64,000 nucleotides of DNA from Medakamo hakoo (lineage: Eukaryota > Chlorophyta > Trebouxiophyceae > Coccomyxaceae): the NCBI GenBank assembly GCA_026636295.1, contig CP089459.1:124001-188000 (forward strand), written 5' to 3'. Every line of letters starts with the position of its first letter. Position 1 is the first letter of the stretch. A model generated the notes under the pieces. It was given only the letters and a program-made list of their open reading frames with translations, did not search any database and was not told where the DNA came from. Shown here one piece after another: positions 20,561-28,715 of the stretch. A program made the translations under genes and the position numbers.

Positions 20561-21958
20561 TCACCTCAGCCAGGCCGTCACCGCCACCCGGTCCACGCCG
20601 CCCGTCGCCAGCACCGCGTGCTCCACGGCCCCGCTCATGAAGAGGACCGCCCGCCCGGCCAGCGGCGCGACGTCGACCGCGGCCTCGGGCCCCAGCTCCG
20701 CCGTCCCGCCCGTGGGAACGGGCGCAGCCGTGTCGCCGTCGCCGTTGTCGTCATCGCTGGCGGCGGTGGTGGGCGGGCGTGGGAGGGGGGAGCCGGCGGC
20801 GCCTGGCGCGTGCGTCGCGCGCGGCGTGGCAGGGCCGCCCCCGCCCCCACCCCCCACCAACGACGCCACGTCCGACGCGGCCTCCGTCGGTTCCGCCACC
20901 ACGGACGACGGGGCGGGCGCGCCAGGCGCCGCCGCCGCCACAGAGGCCGGCAGCGCCGCCCGGCCCACAGCCCCCTCCCCCTCCTCCTCCTCGCTGCTGC
21001 TCTCCTCCTCCTCCCCGCCCTCGCCCAGGCCGACGGGCGGCCACAGGCGCAGCTTGCCGCCGTGGTCGGCCCGCCACCCGGGGTTGGCGTACAGCACGAC
21101 CGTCACCCGGCGCTGGGCCAGGCCTTCGTCCTCGCCGCCCTCCTCCTCGCCGCCGCCGCCGTCGTCGGGCAGGGCGTCCCGGTGGCGGACGTACCGGCCG
21201 CCGGGCGGGTAGGCGGCCACCTGCACTTCGCCGGCGGCGCCGGGTGGGAGCGCGAGGCGGACCGCGCGCCGCACGTCGGCCGCGACGTCGGCCAGGGCGT
21301 CGCGCGCGGCCGCGATGGCGGGGTGGCTGAGCGCCGGGTGCGGGGCGGCCAGGCCCGCCTCCCCGGGCAGCCAGGCGATGGCGTCGGACCGGGCCCCGGG
21401 CGCGGCCGGGAAGGCGGCCGCGGCGGACGCGTCGCCCGCGTCGACCAGGGCGCCCGCGGCGCGCGCGGCCAGCACGGCGGCCCGCACCTCGCCCGCCTGC
21501 GCTTCTGTCAGGATGCCGTCCACCACGGCATACCCGCGGCTGCGCAGGGCGTCCAGCGCTGCCCAGGTCAGGCGTTTCAGCGGCGGGCGCTCCCCGCCGC
21601 CGCCGGCCACCGCGTCCTCTTTGAACAGGCGGGCTGCGACGCACCAGGCCGGCTCGAGTGCGTCGAGCTCGGCCAGGATGGCGGCCTCGGACAGCTCGAC
21701 GACTTCCTCTTCTTCGTCTTCGGCGTGGTCGTCATCGTCGCCGCTGGTGGAGGAAGGCAGGGCGGCGGCCGTGCCGGCCGGGGCGGCGGCTGGGGCGGGC
21801 GCGGGCGCGAGGCGCGGGCTGGCCCGCGCCGCGCCGAGGTCGCGGGCCCGCAGGCCGCCGCCCGCCGCTTCCGGGTGCATGGCCAGCGATGCCAGGCGAG
21901 ACGCCAGCGACGCTGTCGTGGCCGTCGTGCACTGGGACAGCCGGTCGGAGTCTGTCAT
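20561..21958 (-). CDS. EGLN/PHD-like prolyl 4-hydroxylase with insert
   Basis: A single exon encodes 465 residues. It is an Fe(II)/2-oxoglutarate dioxygenase resembling the oxygen-sensing EGLN/PHD family. The iron ligands appear as HRD in YVRHRDALPDD (H259, D261) and SGAVEHAVL (H447), and the 2-oxoglutarate Arg in VDRVAVTAWLR (R457). VTVVLYANPGWRADHGGKL then RLW matches the family's core strand. Between that strand and the last strands (LAGRAVLFMSG) there is an acidic, low-complexity insert of about 115 residues that EGLN enzymes do not normally have. The N-terminal 90 residues are Ala-rich and undefined. Several upstream in-frame ATGs exist, but the chosen one leaves 113 bp to the divergent TrmB start. 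Substrate unknown; candidates are translation factors or Skp1-like proteins. Confidence 0.8.
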   Translation of the reverse strand: MTDSDRLSQCTTATTASLASRLASLAMHPEAAGGGLRARDLGAARASPRLAPAPAPAAAPAGTAAALPSSTSGDDDDHAEDEEEEVVELSEAAILAELDALEPAWCVAARLFKEDAVAGGGGERPPLKRLTWAALDALRSRGYAVVDGILTEAQAGEVRAAVLAARAAGALVDAGDASAAAAFPAAPGARSDAIAWLPGEAGLAAPHPALSHPAIAAARDALADVAADVRRAVRLALPPGAAGEVQVAAYPPGGRYVRHRDALPDDGGGGEEEGGEDEGLAQRRVTVVLYANPGWRADHGGKLRLWPPVGLGEGGEEEESSSEEEEGEGAVGRAALPASVAAAAPGAPAPSSVVAEPTEAASDVASLVGGGGGGGPATPRATHAPGAAGSPLPRPPTTAASDDDNGDGDTAAPVPTGGTAELGPEAAVDVAPLAGRAVLFMSGAVEHAVLATGGVDRVAVTAWLR

Positions 21959-22071
21959 CGTCGCGTGCCGGCGGGAGCGTGTGTCGTCGAATGGGTCTGT
22001 GTGCACACAGCGACAAACGAAACGCAGGCGCGAGCGGAGGCAGCGGCACACGCTAGCCGCGACAGCAGCAA
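21959..22071. promoter_or_regulatory. Very short divergent promoter, EGLN-like / TrmB
   Basis: Only 113 bp separate the two start codons, so the two 5' UTRs and both promoters are almost certainly overlapping. No known box was seen. Confidence 0.5.
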
Positions 22072-23097
22072 ATGCGCCGCCCGCCGCCACCCATGCGGGC
22101 AGCCGCCACCCGGTCCGCCGCGTCCCGTGTCTGGGCTGCTCGCTCCAGGCGAGGAGCGGGCGTGGCGTCGGCTGCTGTGGGCGGGGAGAGCGGCGGCGAC
22201 AGCGCCGCCCCGACGGCCGCCGCCGCCACGTCCCCAGCGCCAGCACCACCCTCTGGCGCCGCCTCGCTCAACGCCGCGTCCGCGTCCACCCTCTGGCCGG
22301 GGCTGGGCCGCAACCTCCTGGACCTGTACAATTCCGTCGGCGAACGGACGCGCGTCCGCCAGCACGTCAACCCGCTGAAAAAGGAGCTCCAGGTCCCGGC
22401 CGACCCGCCGCGCGAGTGGGCAGACTGGTTTGACGACCCGGCCGCGCCGCTGGCCCTCGACGCCGGGTGTGGCTCCGGCCGCTTCGGGCTGGCCCTGGCC
22501 GCGTCTGCCCGCCCCGACCACAATGTCCTGGGCCTGGAGATCCGTGGGCCGTTGGTGTCCCGCGCCAACGCCTGGGCGGCCGCGGCCGACCCGCCGCTGC
22601 ACCGCCGCGTACGCTTTGTGTTGGGCAACGCGACGGTGTCCCTGCCGGCCGGCCTCCTCTCCACCTACCCCGGGCCGCTCACCCTGGCCTGTTTCCAGTT
22701 CCCGGACCCGCACTTCAAAGCCCGCCACCACAAGCGGCGCATTGTGCAGCCGGCGACGGCCGCGGCGGTCGCGGATGCTTTAGCGCCCGGCGGCATGGTT
22801 TTCTTGCAGAGCGACGTCCTGGACGCGGCGGTGGCGATGCGGGCCGCGTTTGAAGAAGGGGCGGGCGCAGTGCTGGAGCCCAGTGCGGCGCACCACACGG
22901 CGGATGTCCGGGCAGCCGCGGTCGCGGCCTGGGAGGCCGAGGTTGCGGCCAACCCAGCAGACCCGCCGCCGCCGCTGCGAGGGTGGGCGGCCGCGGGGTG
23001 GGTGCCCGAAAACCCCGTGGGCGTGCCTACCGAGCGTGAAGTGCACAGCCTGGCGCAGGGAAAGCCCGTGTATCGGTGCGTGCTGGTCAAGAAATGA
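22072..23097 (+). CDS. TRMB: tRNA (guanine-N7)-methyltransferase, TrmB type
   Basis: A single exon encodes 341 residues. It would methylate G46 of tRNAs using S-adenosylmethionine. The SAM-binding motif LALDAGCGSGRFGLALA lies at about 129-145, followed by VLGLEIRGPLV. The TrmB signature FPDPHFKARHHKRR lies at about 209, and MVFLQSDVLDAAVAM follows. The first 60 residues (MRRPPPPMRAAATRSAASRV and on) are a typical organelle leader, so it probably works on plastid or mitochondrial tRNA rather than replacing the cytosolic Trm8/Trm82 complex. A TGTAA motif lies about 20 bases after the stop and could direct 3' end formation as it does in chlorophytes. The gene sits between a divergent EGLN-like gene and a same-strand glutamate kinase 147 bp downstream. 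Confidence 0.88.
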   Translation: MRRPPPPMRAAATRSAASRVWAARSRRGAGVASAAVGGESGGDSAAPTAAAATSPAPAPPSGAASLNAASASTLWPGLGRNLLDLYNSVGERTRVRQHVNPLKKELQVPADPPREWADWFDDPAAPLALDAGCGSGRFGLALAASARPDHNVLGLEIRGPLVSRANAWAAAADPPLHRRVRFVLGNATVSLPAGLLSTYPGPLTLACFQFPDPHFKARHHKRRIVQPATAAAVADALAPGGMVFLQSDVLDAAVAMRAAFEEGAGAVLEPSAAHHTADVRAAAVAAWEAEVAANPADPPPPLRGWAAAGWVPENPVGVPTEREVHSLAQGKPVYRCVLVKK

Positions 23098-23244
23098 AGA
23101 GAGGGCGCGGGGGGTTGTAAAACACTTTCTAGTGGTGCAGGCCGTCCATAGTCGTAAAAGAAAAGAACGCGAGGCGCGGGGGCGCAAAGCCCGCCCAATT
23201 CCACACGACCGCGCCGTCTGCTTACCCCCACACACCCGCTGCTG

Positions 23245-24814
23245 ATGAGGCGCATGGATTCCCTCCACGAACTGGCGGGCGGGCCAAAGCCCAAGGGCGA
23301 CGGGCTGACGATCGTGCGTTTTGAAGAGAGCCGCCGATGCCCCGTCGTCGTTCCCTTCGCCCTCGCCCGCCCTCCCCTCACCCGGCCCGCCACCCCCCGT
23401 CCGCCCGTCCCAACAGGTCATCAAAGTCGGCACGTCGTCCCTGATCTGTCCCTCCCAAGCCACGCTCAACCTGGGCAACCTGGCCCACATCTGCGAAGCT
23501 GCCCGCGACCTGGCCGCGGGCGGCCACCGGGTGGTGCTCGTCTCGTCCGGCGCGGTCGGCGCGGGCGCGGCCCGCATGGGCCTGACCACCCGCCCCTCCG
23601 ACCTCGCCGCCAAGCAGGCCCTGGCCGCCATCGGCCAAGTCCACCTCATGCGGTACTACGACGACTTTTTCGGCGCGCTCCGCCTGCCGTGCGCCCAAGT
23701 GCTGCTGACGCTGGACAACCTGGCGGACCGGTCGCAGTACGAGTGCGCGGCCGCGACCTTCACGGCGCTGGCGGACAGCGGCGCCATCCCCGTCGTCAAT
23801 GAAAACGACACGGTCGCGGTCCAAGAACTGCGCTTCGGCGACAACGACACGCTGGCCGCCCACGTCGCCACGCTCGTCCACGCCGACTGGCTCTTCCTGT
23901 TGACGGACGTGGACGGGCTGTACACCGCCAACCCGGCCGCCGACCCGACCGCCGCCCGCATCCCCGTCGTGCCCGACCTGGCCGCCCTGGCCGTCGACAC
24001 GGGCGGGCCCGGCTCCGGCGGCGCCGGCTCCCAGTGGGGCACGGGCGGCATGGCGACCAAGCTGACGGCCGCGCGGATCGCGACGGCCGCGGGCTGCGCG
24101 ACGGCCGTGCTGCGGACGGGCGCGGCCGCGGGCGCGGACATGCTGAACCTGATCGCGGGGGACAGGTCCACCGGCACCGTCTTCTGCGCTGTCCCCACGC
24201 CCACCCGTGGCCGCAAGCGCTGGATTCCGGCCGTGCCCGTGAAGGGCACGCTGCGCCTGGACGCGGGGGCGGCGGGCGCAGTGCGCGAGCGCGGGAAGAG
24301 CCTCTTTGCCGCCGGCGTGGTGGGCGTGGAAGGCGACTTCGCCGCCCAGGACGCGGTGTCCCTGGCTGGTGCTGCGCCCGGCGACCCGGAGTTTGCGCGC
24401 GCCATCGTCAACTATTCGGCCGACGAAGTGCGGAAAATTGCCGGGCTGTCGTCCTCGGCCGCCGCGGGCGCGTTGGGCTACACAGGGCCCGAAGAAGTCG
24501 CGCACCGGGGCAACATCGCGCTGCTGGCGGCGCGTGGCGTGACGCCTCCCCCACCAGGCGCGGGGAGTGGTGGGCCGCCTTCCGGCGGTGGTGGGCGGGC
24601 CAGCCCGCCCGCGCGGCCGCCGTCGGCGCCGCCCCACCTGCCGCGCCCACCCTCGGCTGGAGGTGCAGCGACCCGTTCGTCCGGCGGCTCGTCCTTTGAG
24701 ACCCAGCTGCGCGCGGCGTTGGCCGACGGGGCGGCGGCCGATGCTGCGGCGGCGGCTTTAGGCCCGCTGCGCCCGGGCGAGCCGGACGTGGACGAGGGCG
24801 GGTGGAAACCCTGA
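23245..24814 (+). CDS. G5K: Glutamate 5-kinase (proline synthesis) with PUA
   Basis: Exons 23245-23313 and 23417-24814, 488 residues. It phosphorylates glutamate, the first step to proline. The amino-acid kinase fold starts at IVIKVGTSSLICPSQATL, across the splice junction, and continues with VVLVSSGAVGAGAARMGLTT, IPVVNENDTVAVQELRFGDN and SQWGTGGMATKLTAARIA. The C-terminal PUA domain begins RKRWIPAVPVKGTLRLDAG and includes GKSLFAAGVVGVEGDFAAQD. It is a stand-alone bacterial-type kinase: no glutamyl-phosphate reductase half follows, unlike the fused P5CS of land plants. A 100-residue Pro/Ala/Gly tail is added after the PUA domain. The short first exon has no obvious organelle leader. Confidence 0.92.
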
Positions 24815-24891
24815 AAAAAGTCGAGGGCTGGTTGAGGATTTTCGGTTGTTGTGACGTTTCTTTCGTAGGTGCTGCTTGATTTGACGCGCGT

Positions 24892-24915
24892 GCACACACG
24901 CACACACACACACAC
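24892..24915 (+). repeat. CA repeat between converging genes
   Basis: A CA run of about 24 bases with one interruption, in the 235 bp gap between the glutamate kinase stop and the stop of the coiled-coil gene. Confidence 0.75.
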
Positions 24916-25049
24916 GCTCATCGAGCCGACAGGAGGCAGAAAGCCAACACGAGTCTCTTTTTTTTGACAGACACCTGAACCCCTCTCTCTCTCTCTCCCT
25001 ACAGCACACAGCAAAAAGTTCCGACAGTTTCAACAGCCTTTTCGTTTTC

Positions 25050-26371
25050 TCACCGCGGCAACAGGCCGCCCGCACCGCCTTCCGCGGCTGTGGACGCGGC
25101 AAAGCCGGCAGGGTGGGCGGCAGGCGGCGGAGGCGGAGGCGCGGAAGAGGCAGAGCCTGCCTCGCCACTCTCTCCACCACCTCCTTCCCCACCCCACACC
25201 AGCCAGGCCGCCGTCGCCGCGCCCGCCGCAAGGGCGGCGCACACGGCGGCCTTCCTCCACCAGGGCGCAGGAGCGGCGCGGCCCAGGACAGCGCCCTGAC
25301 CAGAGCCGGACGGACCTGCGCCGCCGCCTGCCACCTCGTCGCCCGCAGACACGGCCTCTGCCTGCATTCGGGCAAACCGATCCACGCGCGCCGCCAAGAC
25401 GGCCGCGGCGGCCGCGCCGCGGGCTTCGGCGTCTGTACGTTCAGCCGCTGCCGCCACAGCGGCGGCGACTAAACGGGCGACGGCCACGCGGGCGTCGTTG
25501 TCGGCGGCGTCTGGTGCGGGCGGTGCTGGAGGCGGCGGCGGCGGCACCACCACCACCCGGGCGGCCGCGGCCGCTTTCGCCGCCGCGGCCGCCGCTTCCG
25601 CGGCTTCCGCCCGCGCAGTCGCAGCGGCCGCGGACGCCTGTGCCAGCGCCAGCGCCGCCCGCAACGACGCAGCGTCGGCAGCCGTGTCGGCTGCCAGGCG
25701 CTCGGCCGCGACCCGGCGCCGGCGCTCGGCCTCGGCGGCCGCGGTGGCAGCGACGAGGGCCGCGTCGTCGGCCGCGTCGGAGCCCGTCGAGACGGAGACT
25801 GTTTTATGGGCAAGGTTCAGTGCGTGAGCGCGCGTCGTCGGAGGCCCCTTTCCCAGGCGGGGGCGGGCCTGGAGGGTGGGGAGGGCGCCGCGCGCGCGCG
25901 GAGAGCGACGCCGCCCCGCGCATGCCCTCCTCCTCCTCCCAAACAAAACTGTGCGCCCGCCCACCCACCCATCCCTTTCGTACCTTCGCTCATGGCGTCC
26001 AAAAACTCCCCAGCATCCGACACAGACGTCGCCGGGCTGACGGTGGGCGGGTGGTGGGCGGCAGGCCAGGGACTTGTTGTTGCTGCCTGCAGCGGCAGGG
26101 CGGAAGAAGACGCGCCACCGGTGGTGCCACCTCGCGCATGGGCCGCCCACCCTGCTGGCGTGGGCAGCGGTGGAGGCGGTCCTGACGCTGCGGCCACGTC
26201 GGCCGCACTTCCCGGGCGAGGAGCGGGCGGAGGGGAGGGCGGCTGCGGCGGCGGCGACGCAGGCGCGCCGCTGCCGCTGGGCGGCGAGGCGGCGCCAGCG
26301 CCAGCGCCACCCGCCACGTCCGCCAGGAACGCTCGCGGCGGCTGAGGAGGCGGTGGGCTGACCTCCAGCAT
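25050..26371 (-). CDS. Unknown tail-anchored coiled-coil protein
   Basis: Exons (minus) 26371-25984 and 25798-25050, 378 residues; no family recognised. The N-terminal 130 residues are Pro/Ala/Gly-rich and end with a small conserved-looking motif, DAGEFLDAMSE. The middle (about 135-275) is an Ala/Glu/Arg-rich helix region (AEAERRRRVAAERLAADTAA and so on) that should form coiled coil. Near the C-terminus WWRKAAVCAALAAGAATAAW is a single membrane helix of the tail-anchor type, followed by about 45 small residues. It could be a membrane tether or trafficking adaptor. The intron was placed from GTACG...AAACAG with matching phase. Its start lies 102 bp from the divergent CCB4 start. Confidence 0.65.
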
Positions 26372-26473
26372 GCTGGACCAGCGCAAGCGGTCTCTTCTCT
26401 GCTGCGTGCAGGAGAAAAAACAAGAAACAGCGCTGTGCGGAAATTCCCCGCGTCGACGCACTCCGACGAAACG

Positions 26474-27536
26474 ATGAACTCGCTCCGCCCGGCGCTGGGC
26501 CCAGCCGGGAGGGCTGCAGGCGCCGCGGCGAATCGCCCTGGATCCAGGAGGCCATGTTCCCTCTATCACTCTCTCCCGGCCCTCGGTCCCCGTCCCCCCG
26601 CCCGCCGGAACGCGACGACGACCGCCGCATCTAGGCGGGACCCTTCCGACGCCGACGACTCGCTCTCCGCCTCATCTGCCGCCGCCCTACGCGCTGGGCC
26701 CCTCATCGCCGGTGCCGTAGGCATTGCCGGTGTCCTAGTCAACCGGGTCGTGGCCGGAGTGAGTTTAGTCTCGGGTTAGGAACCTTGCGCACCGCGGACC
26801 AAAGTCCCACACCTCCCCACACCTCACGACCACCCTCTCCCTCAATCAGGTCGCCCCCACCATCGCGGCCGGCTCCGCCCAGTCCCGGGCCGACGTCGTC
26901 GCCATCCTGCTGTCGGCCGTGCTCGTCCTCACGGGCCTGCAGTGGCTGACCCTGGCGCCCAAAGCGCCCGAGCCGGTGCGTTTTTTGGTCCATCCATCAT
27001 TTTCCATCGTATCCCATTTTTTTTCTCACGCACACCCCACCCTCCCCTCCGACGCAAAACAACAGGTCCCGCTCGGCCCGGACGCGACCGACCACGACTG
27101 GACAGCACCCGACTTGTCGCCTGAGACGGCAGACGAGCTGCGCTGGGTGGCGGCGGCGGCGCGGGGCGCGACCCGGTGCGTCGGCCTGGTCGCGCTGGAT
27201 GGAGAAACAAACCGGTGCCTCGCTCACGTGGGCGCCGGGCGGGCCGACTCCCCGCCTGGGACAGCCACGATTGGGCCCGTCACCGCTCGAGCGCTGGAAA
27301 GCAGGGCCGGCACGTACCTGGCCAACCTCAAGCTCTACCCGGGCGGGACGGCCGAGTTTGGGTCGTTTTTCCCGTCCGGCACGGCCGGCGTGTTGGTCGC
27401 TCCCGGCGCGGGCGGGCGGCTGGCCCTCGTCTTGGCCACAGACACGCCGCGCGGGTTCGGTCGCTTGGACCAGGCGTGGGCGGCGGACTTGGCGGACAAG
27501 GTGGAAGCGGGCCTGGTGGGGGGCGGCGGACAGTGA
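26474..27536 (+). CDS. CCB4: CCB4-like cytochrome b6f cofactor assembly factor
   Basis: Exons 26474-26758, 26850-26975 and 27066-27536, 293 residues. CCB proteins attach heme c(i) to cytochrome b6 in the thylakoid membrane. After an Arg/Ala/Ser leader, two membrane segments appear: PLIAGAVGIAGVLVNRVVAG and ADVVAILLSAVLVLTGLQWL. The flanking AQSRAD and LTLAPKAPEP match what I recall of the CCB2/CCB4 family. The soluble C-terminal domain (TADELRWVAAAARGATRCVG, then FGSFFPSGTAGVLVAPG) follows as expected. CCB2 is the alternative, but length and the GVLVNR...QSRAD arrangement favour CCB4. The stop codon is only 44 bases before the next start codon (SFT2), which is unusual and may mean a shared transcript. 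Confidence 0.8.
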
Positions 27537-27544
27537 GAGAGAAA

Positions 27545-27550
27545 ATGTAG
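27545..27550 (+). promoter_or_regulatory. Minimal start-stop uORF before SFT2
   Basis: ATGTAG, a start codon directly followed by a stop, lies in the 44-base spacer between CCB4 and SFT2. If the two genes share a transcript, such an element could influence reinitiation on SFT2. Chance occurrence is also quite possible. Confidence 0.3.
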
Positions 27551-27580
27551 CAAGACAGCGCAGACCCCTGAACGTCAAAC

Positions 27581-28568
27581 ATGGCCACCCTCCCGTCCGA
27601 CACAGCAGACCTGGGCGAGCGCCTGGCCGCCGCAGGGGATGTGGCCACTGCCAAGCTCGCCGACGCCGGCGCAGCAGCCCGTTCCTTCTTCGGCAGCGCG
27701 CTGTCCGCCGCCAAAGAAGCAGGCGGTCGAATTGCCGCCGCGGCCGAAGGCGCGACGGCGAGTTCCGCGCCCGCGCCAGCCATCGACACGGGCGGCGTCC
27801 TCTCTGAATGGAACCAGTACAGTGCCAGTGCGTTGGGAGCGGGGTGATTGGAGCGAGGCATGCGGCGCGCCTGCCCGGACCGCGGCGTTTTGTTTCTCAC
27901 CCCTGGTGCGCGCCTCTCACTCGTCTCCTCTGCGCGCGCTCCTGTCCTCCACCCGCCCCACCCTCCACACAGCCGCGGCCGGCCCGTCCGCCTCCGACCG
28001 CCTGCTCACCTCGGTCGAAGAGGGCGCCGGCGTCGCGCGTGCCTTGGCTTCTACGGCCCTCAACAAAGCCGCCGCCGCCGCTCAAGCCGCCGCAGGAGGA
28101 GCCGCCGCCGCCGGCACGGCCCTGGGCTCTGCCGTCCCCTCGCCCAACGCGTTTGCCCACTTCCTCGCGCTCCTCGGCGCGGGCGCCCTCTTCCTCCTCC
28201 TCGCCTTCGCCGTCTTCCTGCCCGTCATCGTCATTTCTCCCGCCAAGTTCGCGCTGTGCTTCTCCCTGGGGTCCGCCCTCGTCATGGCGTCCGTCTTCGC
28301 CCTGCGCGGCTGGCGCGCGCACGCGGCGCACGTGCTGTCGACGGACCGCCTGCCCTTCACGGCGACGTACGCCGCCTCGCTCGGCGTCACCCTGTACGCC
28401 GCCGTCGGCCTGCACTCGTACCTGCTCTCCCTGGCAGCGTGCCTGGTCCAAGTTGCCGCCTTGCTGTACTACGGCGCGTCGTACGTCCCGGGCGGCACGG
28501 CGGGCGTGCGGTCGGCGCTCGGCTTGGCGGGGAGCGCCGTGTCGAGCGCGATCGGGTTGCGGCGGTGA
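27581..28568 (+). CDS. SFT2: SFT2-like Golgi vesicle fusion protein
   Basis: Exons 27581-27827 and 27973-28568, 280 residues. SFT2/GOT1 proteins are four-helix Golgi membrane proteins that help vesicles fuse. The C-terminal part has the pattern LALLGAGALFLLLAFAVFLP, VIVISPAKFALCFSLGSALV, RLPFTATYAASLGVTLYAAV and ending YGASYVPGGTAGV, the characteristic PGG tail of the family. The N-terminal 130 residues are Ala-rich amphipathic helices, with EWNQYSA at the splice junction. Two donors fit the phase (27822 or 27828); the GTGCGT one was chosen. It begins 44 bases after CCB4, and a minimal ATG-TAG uORF lies in that spacer (27545-27550). It converges on the mannanase-like gene 147 bp downstream. 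Confidence 0.82.
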
Positions 28569-28715
28569 GGGTGGGGGAGCCATGGGATTTGTGTGAAGAA
28601 GACTAGACATGAAAAAGCTATCGAAAGCCAGGTGGGGGGTGTGCGTGTGCGGGAAACTAGATCGACACACTCAACCACCCCCGCCTCTCCCTCTTCTCTC
28701 TCTCTTTTTTTCTTT

